Assembly (NCBI GenBank): GCA_023630585.1
Contig: CM042540.1
Coordinates: 20,824,574 to 20,888,573, forward strand
Length of the DNA stretch: 64,000 nucleotides
DNA from: Cranoglanis bouderius
Taxonomy: Eukaryota > Chordata > Actinopteri > Siluriformes > Cranoglanididae
Direction of reading: 5' to 3'
The number at the start of each line of letters is the position of its first letter. Within the stretch, counting starts at the first letter, position 1. The position numbers and the translations under genes were made by a program. Of this stretch, positions 1 through 13,010 are shown piece after piece. A model generated the notes under the pieces. The model ran no database searches and was not told where the DNA came from. It saw nothing but the letters and a program-made list of their open reading frames with translations.

Positions 1-585
1 AGGTTTCACATTTTTTTCCCTTCAATATGGAGACTCTAGGCAGCATTATTATTTTTTTTTTTATCTTACCACTGAAACCAAACCAAAATCAACTACTGAA
101 TTCTGTGCTGTAGGTTTGAGGTAAATAATCGAGTTCCTTGCACAGGTATAGCCTACATGCATGCTATGAGCATTTCATATACTAATGATCAAGTGCAACT
201 TGCACGGCCACAATCTCTAGAACCTGCATTTATAATAAAGGACAAAACAATCAGTTTGCTTTTATATGAGGTGTACACATACTGTAAGCATAACCTTTGG
301 TGTGACATCCATATGTGAAGACACTTCATCCATCTCTGTAATTTATAGTGTGAATCAAACATATTTACTACAGTTGTCCTTTAGCAATATTACATAACTA
401 TGAAATTGTATCCCATCCAAATAGTTTTTAGACACCTCGGTCCATATCTGCTATTTTTGCTGTAATATTTTATATTTTAAATGACATTTTGACTACATGT
501 AAATAAAATACAGGGGGGAAAAAACGTGCATTGTCTGTGCCCAATCATTTATACTACCATTGTATAGGCTGTATTACAGACTTTA
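1..585. other. AT-rich non-coding stretch
   Basis: No coding exon, RNA gene or recognisable repeat was seen. The short ORF at 531-767 runs into the Tc1 relic that starts at 586 and is not credible as a gene. Confidence 0.5.

Positions 586-2878
<2,293 letters not shown>

Positions 2879-2968
<90 letters not shown>
2879..2968. repeat. (TA)n microsatellite
   Basis: About 45 TA units directly follow the Tc1 right end, mirroring the AT tract on its left. Confidence 0.97.
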
Positions 2969-2971
<3 letters not shown>

Positions 2972-3463
2972 CACACAGCTCTGACCTGTCGAGCCATGGA
3001 CTCCACAAGACCTCTGAATGTGCTGACACAGCACTCAGACCACTATTCTGAAATGTTTGTTTCCTTAAGCAAAAGACATCAATACACTACCCATACTTTA
3101 TGACTGTCATATAAGCGAACATGAAATTATATAATAGCCATTAACTGTGAGATCAGGAAATAGCTCACACACAGGAACCAGACACACACTCTAGATTAAA
3201 AAAGAGACAGAATACTCTCTTAAATTATTACTGGATAATGCTAGTGTATCAAATCAATTTGCCTTCTTTTACCAATGCTTCTTTTACCAATGCTGTGCAC
3301 CGATTAAATTATTTTGACATTCTTTGTATATAGAGTATTCCATTCAACAACCAGAGCCAACCAAATATCAAGGCAATATACAATAAAAAAAACGAAGTTG
3401 GCAACAGAAGTAGTACATTTTAATATTTCTTTTTAGGATTTCTGCACTTGTCCCCAAAGTGTT

Positions 3464-3470
<7 letters not shown>
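2969..3470. other. Unassigned non-coding stretch
   Basis: No coding signal was found. Bases 2980-3030 (TGACCTGTCGAGCCATGGAC and following) look like a scrap of another dispersed repeat, but its class could not be assigned. Confidence 0.3.
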
Positions 3471-3532
<62 letters not shown>

Positions 3533-3537
3533 GTGTG
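3471..3537. repeat. (GT)n microsatellite
   Basis: About 33 GT units with one GC interruption near the right end. Confidence 0.97.
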
Positions 3538-3783
3538 ATTCACTGGAAAATCAATATATTGAGGCATTCTCATGACACAAAAGGTCCTCTTATAGCAAAG
3601 CTTATTGATTGATGGCACAGGACTTAAGCCTCTTAAGGTTAAGTGAGTTGGTGAAGACATGTGTGTGCTCTTGCATGATAGACTTGATTAGATTGTCAAT
3701 ACAAGTAAGGACAGGGCTGCCTGTATTTTCTGAGGAAACTGAAGTCCTTCATGTATGCAGGTCTCTTGTATGGGCAATATATA

Positions 3784-4897
3784 CTGAACAAAATTATAAA
3801 CACAACACTTTTGTTTTTGCCCCCATTTTTCATGAGCTGAGCTCAAAGATCTAAGACTTTTTCTATGTACACAAAAGGCCTATTTCTCTCAAATATTGTT
3901 CACAAATCTGTCTAAATCTGTGTTAGTGAGCACTCCTCCTTTGCCGAGATAATCCATCCACCTCACAGGTGTGGCATATCAAGATGCTGATTAGACAGCA
4001 TGATTATTGCACAGGTGTGCCTTAGGCTGGCCACAGTAAAAGGCCACTCTAAAATGTGCAGTTTTATCACACAGCACAATGCCACAGATGTCGCAAGTTT
4101 TGAGGGAGTGTGCAATTGGCATGCTGACTGCAGGAATGTCCACCAGAGCTGTTGCCCGTGAATTGAATGTTCATTTCTCTACCATAAGCTATCTCCAAAG
4201 GCGTTTCAGAGAATTTGGCAGTAAATCCAACCGGCCTCACAACCACAGACCACATGTAACCACACCAGCCCAGGACCTCCACATCCAGCATCTTCACCTC
4301 CAAGATCATCTGAGACCAGCCACCCGGACAGCTGCTGCAACAATCGATTTGCATAACCAAAGAATTTCTGCACAAACTGTCTGAAACTGTCTCAGGGAAT
4401 CTCATCTGCATGCTCGTCATCCTCATCGGGGTCTCAACCTGACTGCAGTTCATCGTCGTAACCGACTTGAGTGGGCAAATGCTCACATTCGATGGCGTCT
4501 GGCACTTTGGAGAGGTGTTCTCTTCACGGATGAATCCCGGGTTTTCACTGTACAGGGCAGATGGTATGGCGTCGTGTATGGTTTTCGGACCCCCCCCCGG
4601 ACCCCCCAATACAGTAAAACTGCACATTTTAGAGTGGCCTTTTATTGTGGCCAGCCTAAGGCACACCTGTGCAATAATCATGCTGTCTAATCAGCATCTT
4701 GATATGCCACACCTGTGAGGTGGATGGATTATCTCGGCAAAGGAGAAGTGCTCACTAACACAGATTTAGACAGATTTGTGAACAATATTTGAGAGAAATA
4801 GGCCTTTTGTGTACATAGAAAAAGTTTTAGATCTTTGAGCTCAGCTCATGAAAAATGGGGGCAAAAACAAAAGTGTTGCGTTTATAATTTTGTTCAG
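3784..4897 (+). mobile_element. Tc1-type element with 283-bp inverted repeats
   Basis: The terminal repeats at 3784-4066 and 4615-4897 differ at four positions when aligned by eye (about 98.6% identity), and TA lies outside each end. The ends begin CTGAACAAAATTATAAAC. An internally deleted transposase lies between them. Such well-matched long arms mean little decay since insertion, or homogenisation between the arms. With only 1,114 bp and a truncated enzyme, it would depend on a transposase supplied elsewhere. Confidence 0.92.
4079..4610 (+). pseudogene. Truncated Tc1 transposase
   Basis: The reading frame starts MPQMSQVLRECAIGML and shows the paired-type DNA-binding N-terminus (TRAVARELNVHFSTISYLQ). 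A stop follows RISAQTV at 4384. Downstream, in the same frame, come LRESHLHARHPHRGL, RLEWANAHIRWRLALW and FTDESR, which holds the first catalytic Asp. A deletion joined to a C-rich run near 4590-4605 then removes the rest of the DDE domain. The first Asp is present; the second Asp and the Glu are absent. It is not functional. Confidence 0.85.
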
Positions 4898-5110
4898 TAT
4901 ACTATATGGTGGTGTTTTGGGGCAACAGGATTAACAGAGGAGCCGAGAAAAACTCAATAGACTGATTAAAAAGGCTGTCTCTGTAAGGCTTGCCATTATG
5001 GATAATGACTTTCATCCCATGAATGATACTTTGGTTAAACAGAGAAGCGCCTTCAGTAACAGACTGATACACTTGCACTGTGCTAAGGAGTCATGTTATG
5101 TTTTTCTTGC

Positions 5111-6386
5111 CCATGGCAACAGGGAATGTAATAAATCACCCTATTATCAGAACAGAGTCTCAGTGTACTGATCGCTCCTTCTACTGTAGCTTCTAGTGAT
5201 ATTCTGACCACCAACATGTGTTCAGTGTTATGTTAACTCTCATCATGTTCCATACTGATACACTTCTGGATTCTGAGATTTGCATTTGCTTGTACTCTAA
5301 TGTACTATCTTCCTTTTATAGTATATCTGTATATTTTGACCAACATTGATTTTTTTCTTCCAATGACATACTTTGACATCTCTAGTTTAACAAAAGGTAA
5401 ATACATTTTTACAAAAACCACATAGAAATGTTTTTATTTAGGCTAGCTTTGCCTTGGCTTTCTGTCTGCAAAAATCATGTTAGGTAAGAAGCCGGTTTAA
5501 CAAACGTAGTGTTAAATGAAGTCAGTCTGCCTACAAGTGTCTAAAACCTTGCTCAATAAGCGTGCTTTTCTCACACAATAAACATCACAATTCGACGAAG
5601 TGAAACACACATAAGCCGAATCCATTCAGTTACCAGCTGTCAACATGTTTGTGATGCACCTGCGCCATTACATCATCAATCAATACATACATACATACAT
5701 ACATATATACATACAGTACATACATACTGTACATACATAAAAGATCAGTTACACACTCTGTACAGATGACAGCAGACAAAATGTTCAAAATGTTTAAATG
5801 ACCTAATAAAAAGACATTAATAACAAGAAATTTAGACAATAGGACAAAACCCATTAAATTCATCAATGATTATATTCTCACTCATGTCAACATGAACCTA
5901 GATCAGTGGAGTGAAGAGGCATTGATGAGGCTCGTACTGTTGTTGTTAACATGTGTAGTTAAGGTTATAAATGTATATTCAGTACAACATATGGAGTATG
6001 TTGAACAAATACGTATATACCGTCCTAATCTTGCTTGAACACTACAAGAATTTTTTTTTTATCATGTCCTGCATATATATATATATGGACATGATGAAAT
6101 TTTGATATTTTGCAATTGAAGATTTCATTCCAACTCCATTGAAAGACCCTCCATATGTTGTGTTATGTTTGATAGTGGACGTTTGGACTGTACAGTGTTA
6201 GGAAGTTTGGCTCACTCAGTGAAGCACCCAGAAGCCTTTTAAAAGTGCTCTGGATATAGCAGACGTTAGCTGGGCCTTTAGGGGCACCAGCAGCTATATT
6301 TAGCTGTCTAACAGGAGCCAGGGGAACGGACATTTCAGGTAATCTTACGGTATTAGGGAGGAGCAGGTTTTCTTTGACGTTTGCAT
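5111..6386. other. Non-coding stretch with a short (CATA)n tract
   Basis: No gene was recognised. A CATA tetranucleotide run lies at about 5683-5730. The segment around 5735-5850 shares blocks such as AAAAAGACATTAATAACAAG with 42420-42490, which suggests an unclassified dispersed repeat. Confidence 0.4.
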
Positions 6387-7212
6387 AGGTGGGTAGTAAC
6401 GCACTACATTTACTTCATTATATTTACTTGAGTAACTTTAAAAAAAAAAAAAAATTTTTAAGAGTAGGTTTAACTGGCCATACTTATACTCTTACTCAAG
6501 TTCATTTTTAATCACAGAAATGTATTTTTACTTCACTGCATTCGGTGGCGTTCCTCCGTTACTGTTAAATGTTAATGAATATGTGTAGTTTTAATAATTT
6601 GTTTAAATCACGTATAATGAGGTCCCGAGTCTCGCGATATGCTGCAGTGGTCTGAATGCGGACGCAACAACTGCTCATTCTAATTCAAATATACTATCAC
6701 ACACAAACACTCTCTCTCTCTACACACACTTTCTCTTCTGTTCTGTTCCATAGTCTGTTCTTTTGTTCTCTGTTGTCTTGTTTAAATGCAGATGCCGGCA
6801 AGTTTGTGTTGTTAACACGTTAAAACAGGCAACCATTAGGAAAATGTTTGTTTTTTGCCGTATGTGTGAGATTTTGTGTTGAAAATGTGTTATTGTACCC
6901 ATCACAGGACTGGTATATGCTGCTTCATCTTGAACCCAGGTCTATATCATATAAACAGAACAGACAGACTTTCAAGGAGAGGAGTGACATGTAGTTCTCC
7001 ATGTAGTCTGAGATTCAGGATTTTCCCTTCATTTTAATCAGATCCGAAGTAACTAGTAACTTGCTACTTGAGTAGTCTTCTCATTGCATACTTTATTACT
7101 CTTACACAAGTAATTACTAACATAATTACTTTAACCTTTACTTGAGTAATTATTTTTATAAGTAGTTTTTCTTGTACTTGAGTACATTTTTGGCTACTCT
7201 ACCCTCCTCTGG
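6387..7212. mobile_element. Foldback (inverted-repeat) element
   Basis: The left part reads GGTGGGTAGTAACGCACTAC followed by TTTACTTGAGTAACTTT. The right part (about 7040-7212) is its rough inverse, with TACTTGAGTACATTTTTGG and CTACTCTACCCTCCTC. The long, divergent, ACTT/AGTA-rich arms bracket an unrelated 500-bp core, as in non-autonomous foldback DNA elements of fish. No protein is encoded and the superfamily is not determined. Confidence 0.6.
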
Positions 7213-9106
7213 ATGTCTGGATGTAATTTTGAAGAGGTGTGTAAATTTGCTGTGGCCTCATCTATGGAGAAATTCACTGTCCAATGGAAAACATTCATCA
7301 TTCATTGAAAACCTTGTTTGAGGCTTTTGAACGTTTGATTAAAATGGAACAACTTGTTCGGAGTTCCTAAACACCGATTCCATAGGGAGCAACTTTACTT
7401 GTGTTGACTTGAACTATGACCGATTAGCAGAGATACACACCACATTGTTTCATTTCATCCATCAGATCATAAACAGAATATGTTAAGAAAATGAAACAAC
7501 ATAATGTGGGCCATTCAAATACTTCAGTTTCAAAGAGTGACACACTTCACCCCATCAGTCTTTACTGCTGCTAGAGCAGCATAATCCTAGATGATCTTAT
7601 AATATTATTTTTTATTTAACACAGCAACAAATTTAACTAGGAATAAGTCAGCTACCAAGAGACCAACAATATGTAGTAGAGATGCCTGACAAAATTGAAA
7701 ATATTAGAATGAATGAAGCAACTGGATTACGTTACCCAAAATCAGCAGCCTGAATTTATTTCTGTACTAGATCCAGAACGCATTTTCTTAAAGAAATACT
7801 TCCAGAAGTAATAAAACCACCTTTAACAATTATAAACACCTCATGTGGCTAAATCCTTCAAACAGCAGCTATCAAACCCTTAACTTAAGAAATCTGACTT
7901 CAACGCATGTGAATTAATACACCAATATCAAATCAATCCTCTATCTCTGAGATCCCAGAAAAAGTTGTAGCGTAGCTGATAAGCTCATACTTGCATATAC
8001 ACATAAATATTTCAGTGAGGTTTTCAGGCCTCATCAATGTAATTATTTACAGACTACTCAGAGTACAGTCCTCTGATCGGTGCTTGTATTTCCTGAAAAA
8101 ATCGGTGCAGGTTTAGATACCAAAAATCACAATATTCTTCCTGATAGACTAGAAAACTGTGGGGGTTGGGGTTAAGAAAACAACTGTTACCTGTTTCACA
8201 TCTTATCTAACAGTTTACATCAGTTTGTAAATGTTAATGGTGTCTCAGTTCTGTGTGATTCTGATCTTGAGCGTAAGTTGGTATCAGCTCAAGTGTGATA
8301 TTGGCTTGAGGGCTCCTGGCTGACAGTTTGGTGTAACCACAATATGTCATGTTGAAATTCATGTTTTGGGGTGTACATTCAGAAAACAACAGAATGCCTA
8401 TCAAAATCAAAATAAAATGTGTAAATATCGCACTATTAATTACTTATTAGTAATTATCTCTCTATTATTCCTACTGTCCCTGTAAAGTCCAGGGGGAAAA
8501 GGAGATAACATTTTAATTGGAGACAGTGCTTATCTTGAGGACAGATATTATACATTGATGTTATTCAATTACACTTTAGTCTTGGTTTCTCTGAACATTT
8601 CCAGTCATTTGATTACATAATCTTTGAATAAGTGAAACCTTGAAGCCTATCCAGTCTTGCTAAATCGCCCAATTAGTATTAATGTCTTAGTATTAGTATG
8701 AGTACTAATGAATTTCTACAGTGGAAAGAAAAATAATTAAAAACTAAAGTTTGATGTTTGAATGTTTCAAATGGAAACTTCTTTATTCATTTTAACTGAA
8801 AGCTTAAACAAATTTCAGTTATTGCTTTTTTCATTATCACAACCTGCTCTAACTTCTACTTTACACCAAGGATTAAAAAGAGATGCAGCCAAAGGTGTGG
8901 CCATGCATTTAACCAAGCTCCTCGTTGATCAGTGTAGAAAGAAAACGACTGCTCAGAGCCCATGAAGATCATCCATAGCAGACTAACCTCCCAAGTTTGT
9001 CATTACCATTTAGAGAGAGGGCTTCTACTGTTTCTGCTGTGAAGAGGCTTCCTATCACGTCACTCAAATCTGGCCTGACCAACATCAATAACCTGGACAA
9101 CACATG
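7213..9106. other. Long stretch without recognised features
   Basis: Both strands were scanned. Only short ORFs occur, with no domain signature, no paired splice-site exons and no inverted-repeat ends. The ORF at 8762-8965 has no recognisable similarity. Confidence 0.4.
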
Positions 9107-9949
9107 GGCTGCGTCCGAAATCACGTACTGTGACAGTACCTACTGCATTAGATTGAGGATGACCCCACATGGTGCACCCTAAAGATCACTGAGATTACTG
9201 AGGACAGTACCACTTAAAACCATAAAGATGGCTTTAGACCTCAATTCATATGAACAGTTATGCTATGATGGCTAGGACTACAATTGCTATGATAGCTTTA
9301 GGACTGCAATTGCCACAAACCGTTTTGCACTCAAGTCTCCATCAGTGAACAGTGGAGAAATTCAACAAAACAGACTTCATGTAAAAACTGTAATGAATTT
9401 TCCTGGTTACACAATTGCACTATTTGACCCACATTTATAGAAGGGATTTATTTATTTATAATCACACTATCCGGTGTTACCCAGATGAGGATGGGTTCCC
9501 TTTTGAGTCTGGTTCCTCTCAAGGTTTCTTCCTCATATCGTCTCAGGGAATTTTTCCTTGCCACTATTGCCTCTGGCTTGCTCATTAGGGATAAATTCAT
9601 ACATTTAAAATCTATATCCTGAATTTATATATTTCTGTAAAGCTGCTTTGGGACAATGTCCATTGTTAAAAGCACTATACAAATAAAACTGAATTGAATT
9701 GAACTGATTGTACTACACAGCCCGGATTCTGTCAGCTCTTCCGTGTCAGTCCTGTTGCATTATGGGATAGCGCAGTATCCACTGTGTCCATTGGTTCCAT
9801 ACTGCAGAATCTCGGCAGAAGCAGTAGGTCTTCCGGATATTTCTCACGTACTGTTTTATGAATACTGTGAATTCGGACATACTACTCCTTTGGCATACTG
9901 GTTTTGCGCCTACTGTGTAATAGGGTAGTAGGGATATTCGGATGCAGCC
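9107..9949. mobile_element. MITE split by an L2 3' fragment
   Basis: The ends are inverted: GGCTGCGTCCGAAAT on the left and the reverse complement of GGCTGCATCCGAATA on the right. The two MITE parts (9107-9150 and 9711-9949) are separated by a LINE tail. The family has no coding capacity. The superfamily could not be fixed because no convincing target duplication was seen. Confidence 0.6.
9156..9705 (+). mobile_element. L2-like LINE 3' UTR fragment
   Basis: It matches the 3' UTR of the longer L2 at 10538-12346: GGATGGGTTCCCTTTTGAGT, then TGCTTTGGGACAATGTCC, then an AAATAAAACTGAATTGAATT tail. It is strongly 5' truncated, as expected of target-primed reverse transcription. A possible 5-bp target duplication, GATTG, lies at 9151-9155 and 9706-9710. 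Confidence 0.8.
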
Positions 9950-10156
9950 TCGGTCATGCCTAATTTCACACATTTCACCCAATTCAAACAAACTGTTTTG
10001 TATACCAGTTGTAATCCACCATCAGACATAAACTCACCAACCATTAGGAACACCTGTACACCTGCTCATTCATGCAATTTTCCAAGTCAGCCAATCATGT
10101 GGAAGAGGCACAATGCATAAAATCATGCAGATACAGGTCAAGAGCTTCAGTTAATG

Positions 10157-10398
10157 GTAAATGGTTTCCACTTATATATCGCATTGTAACCATAATGGTT
10201 CTACAAAGTGCTTTACACTGTTTCTCATTCTCCCACACAGTCTCATACAGAGCTGCCATGCAAGGCGCTAGCCTGCCATTTGGAGCAACTTGGGGTTCAG
10301 TGTCTTGCCCAAGGATGCTTCGGCATGTAGAGGAATCGATCCGCCAACCCGGCGATTAGTGGACAACCCGCTTTGCCACCTGAGCCACAGCTGCCCCA
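10157..10398 (-). mobile_element. tRNA-headed SINE
   Basis: Read on the minus strand it starts GGGGCAGCTGTGGCTCAGGT, an A-box-like tRNA head. It continues with a B-box-like CGGATCGATTCC, then a body with TTGGGCAAGACACTGAACCC. Its tail (AGTGGAAACCATTTAC) follows an AAAGCACTTTGTAG motif like LINE L2 3' ends. A 5-bp target duplication, TAATG, flanks it (10152-10156 and 10399-10403). Confidence 0.85.
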
Positions 10399-10544
10399 TA
10401 ATGTTCACATCTAATATCAGAATTGGGAAACTGCTGATCTCCTGGGACTGTCCCACAAAACAGAGTCTCTAGAATGTACACAGAATGGTGTGAAAGGCAA
10501 AAAACATCCAGTGAGCTGCAGTTCTGTGGGTGGAAACCCACAGA

Positions 10545-11455
10545 ACTTTTTTCTTTATATGTGCTACCTCTGGGTCAAATTATTCGTAAACATGGAATTA
10601 GCTTCCACTGTTATTCTGATGACACACAGTTGTATGTTTCAGCAAAGCCAGATGGCAGACACCAGTTTAATAAAGTTGAGGAATGTGTAAAGGACATTAG
10701 ACAGTGGATGCTTATTAACTTCCTCTTACTAAATTCTGACAAGACAGAAGTACTTATACTAGGACCACATGCAGCTAGAAGGAAGTTTCTGATTACATAG
10801 CAACTCTGGATGGCCTTTCTGTTTCATCATGTGCAGCAGTAAAAGACCCTGGTGTGCTCATTGACTCCAGTCTTTCCTTTGACGCCCATGTAGGTAATAC
10901 TACTAGGATAGCCTTCTTTCACCTCAGAAATATTGCTAAGATAAGAAATATATTGTCACTACATGATGCAGAAAAATTAGTCCATGCTTTCGTCACCTCT
11001 AGGTTGTATTATTGTAATGCCTTACTGTCTGGATGTTCCAGTAGAAGCATAAACAAACTCCGGTTAGTCCAGAATGCAGCTGCAAGAGTCCTTACTAGAA
11101 CCAGAAGATACGACCACATCACTCCTATCTTATCCACACTGCATTGGCTCCCAGTGAAATTTCGCATTGATTATAAAATACTACTATTGACTTATAAAGC
11201 GCTAAATGGCTTCGCACCACAGTGCCTAAGCGAACTTTTGGTCTTTTATGATCCACCACGCCTACTTCGATCAAAAGGTGCAGGCTATTTGTCAGTACCT
11301 CTAATAGTGAAGGCTACAGCAGGGTGAAGAGCTTTCTCTTACAAAGCCCCACAGTTATGGAACAGCCTTCCAATTAGTGTTCGGGACTCAGACACAGTCT
11401 CAGTGTTTAAGTCCAGGCTGAAAACATATTTGTTTAGTCAAGCCTTTCGTGAATA
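10545..11455 (+). pseudogene. L2 reverse transcriptase C-terminal fragment
   Basis: The fragment opens with HCYSDDTQLYVS, the polymerase catalytic YxDD box, followed by NSDKTEVLILGP. After a frameshift near 10798 it continues with LIDSSLSFDAHV, AFVTSRLYYCNALLSG, LRLVQNAAARVLT and TLHWLPV. The end reads APQLWNSLPISVRDSD after a stop at 11325. All of these are standard L2/CR1-clade motifs. The endonuclease and fingers domains are missing, so it is a dead partial copy. Motif order and spacing are otherwise well preserved. Confidence 0.9.
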
Positions 11456-11728
11456 GTTTTTTCCTTAGGTAAAGGAGCAGATCTAGAGGTCTCACGGACA
11501 TAGTGTGTTGTGGTGAACTGGGATGTTTGGATGCTGTCACCCCCCCACCTTCACGCGTTCACCCAGGTTTGTTGGTGGTGGGGTGGCTGGCCGCCTTGTC
11601 CCAGGGAGCCCTCATGTCTCTGTTACCTTCTGGCTCTCCCTTTTAATTATGCTGTCATAGCTAGTCTTGCCGAAGTACTCACGCAAAGTACACTGTCCTT
11701 AACCATTACGGGAATATAAGCATACCTA

Positions 11729-11732
<4 letters not shown>

Positions 11733-11791
<59 letters not shown>
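11733..11791. repeat. (TC)n microsatellite
   Basis: About 29 uninterrupted TC units inside the L2 3' UTR. Confidence 0.97.
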
Positions 11792-11792
<1 letters not shown>

Positions 11793-12589
11793 CTTCTCCT
11801 CTTCTGTCGAGCCACACACGATACTCCTGAGATGCCAGTGATCCCGACCCCTTCTGCTCTCTGGACCTGCCTGGTCCATCCTGATGCCCTACTTCTGGTT
11901 GGAGATCTCATCAATTGGAAGTCACATGCTGCTGCTGAGGATGGCCCCACACTGTGCAGCCTAAAGATAATTGAGATTACAGTGGTGAAGTTCAACAAAA
12001 CAGACTTCATATAAAAACTGTAACGAATTTTCAGGGTCTCACAACTGCTAAATGGACCATGTGGTACTGGTACATTTATAGAAGAGATTTATTTATTTAT
12101 AATCACACTATCTGGTGTTACACAGATGAGGATGGGTTCCCTTTTGAGTCTGGTTCCTCTCACGGTTTCTTCCTCATATCAACTCAGGGAGTTTTTCCTT
12201 GCCACCGTCGCCGCTGGCTTGCTCATTGGGGATAAATTCATAAATTTAAAATCTATGTCCTGAATTTATATACTTCTGTAAAGCTGCTTTGGGACAATGT
12301 CCATTGTTAAAAGCGCTATACAAATAAACTGAACCAAACTGAACTTGAAACACCTTGTTGCTGAGAATGGCCAGACTGGTTTGAGCTGACAGGATGGCTA
12401 TGGTAACTCAAATAACCACTCATTACAACTGTGGTAATTAGAAAAACATCTCAGATTGCAGAACACATCACATTGTGAGGTGACTGGGTTACAACTGCAA
12501 AAGACCACAACAGCTCCACTTCCATCAGCCAAGAACATTGGACAGTTGAAGTTGGGAAAGTTGTCACCTGGACAACTAATCAGGCTCTG

Positions 12590-13010
12590 TGGTAAGTAGT
12601 TCTTCTCTTTGGTAAAAGTGCAGATCTGGTGGTTCATGCGCATAGAGAGTTTTGGTAAACTAGGATGTTCTGATACTGTCAATCCCCCCACCTCCCCCTT
12701 TCCTCACATGATTTGTTGGCGGTGGAGTAGCGGGACACTTTATGTCCCAGGGTCCCCTCATGCTTGTGCTACCATCTGCCTCTGTCTTTTAGTCATGCTG
12801 TCACAGCTAGACACAATATATAGCCTTGTATGCTCTGATCATAACTAATGATCTTTCTCTCTGTCTGTCGAGGCTCCTGATGCTCTACTCCTGCTTTCCT
12901 CCTGCTCCGTCATCTGGAGCTTTCGGCACTTGTGATTTACCACCTGCTGCTGTGGATAATCTCAGCTGGATACCTTAAATACTTGCACATCCCATAAAAA
13001 GGTTATTCCT
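12590..13010 (+). mobile_element. Second L2 3'-UTR relic
   Basis: The segment from GGTAAAAGTGCAGATCTGGTG through GGTAAACTAGGATGTTC and GTTGGCGGTGGAGTAG follows 11470-11660 of the neighbouring L2 with many substitutions. No 3' tail was found. It is an older or rearranged copy lying just after the Tc1 family D remnant. Confidence 0.6.

Larger units (their letters stand above)
3695..5110 (+). mobile_element. Rex1-like LINE reverse-transcriptase relic, split by a Tc1
   Basis: Before the Tc1 insertion the plus strand reads CLYFLRKLKSFMYAGLLYG. After it come WWCFGATGL and then RLIKKAVSVRLAIMDNDFHP. Together these follow the C-terminal thumb region of Rex1/Babar-type non-LTR reverse transcriptases (RKLKSF, VCWG, KLxRLIKKA, HPM). 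The two halves belong to one relic opened by the transposon at 3784-4897. Frameshifts are present and no catalytic domain remains. The LINE end at 33150-33650 looks like the same family. Confidence 0.55.
10538..12346 (+). mobile_element. 5'-truncated L2-like LINE
   Basis: It encodes the C-terminal part of the reverse transcriptase and then a long 3' UTR. The end reads TGTCCATTGTTAAAAGCGCT, followed by a short CTGAACC-type tail. A GAAAC duplication flanks it (10533-10537 and 12347-12351). It interrupts a Tc1 transposon, so it is the younger insertion. A pure (TC)n run lies inside the 3' UTR. Confidence 0.88.
9990..12575 (+). mobile_element. Tc1-type relic (family D) holding a SINE and an L2
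   Basis: Three separated pieces rejoin into one Tc1 sequence: about 9990-10156, 10399-10537 and 12352-12575. The first ends ...CTTCAGTTAATG and the second starts ATGTTCACATC. The second ends GTGGGTGGAAAC and the third continues ACACCTTGTTGCTGAG. Related copies lie at 26391-26745 (+) and 31961-32190 (-). The right terminal part and most of the transposase frame are lost. Confidence 0.75.

Noticed and set aside
4067..4681. 204-codon minus-strand ORF
   Set aside because: It is antisense to the truncated Tc1 transposase and the inner parts of its inverted repeats.
5683..5730. CATA repeats as a CRISPR-like array
   Set aside because: Plain tetranucleotide microsatellite without spacers; this is eukaryotic DNA.
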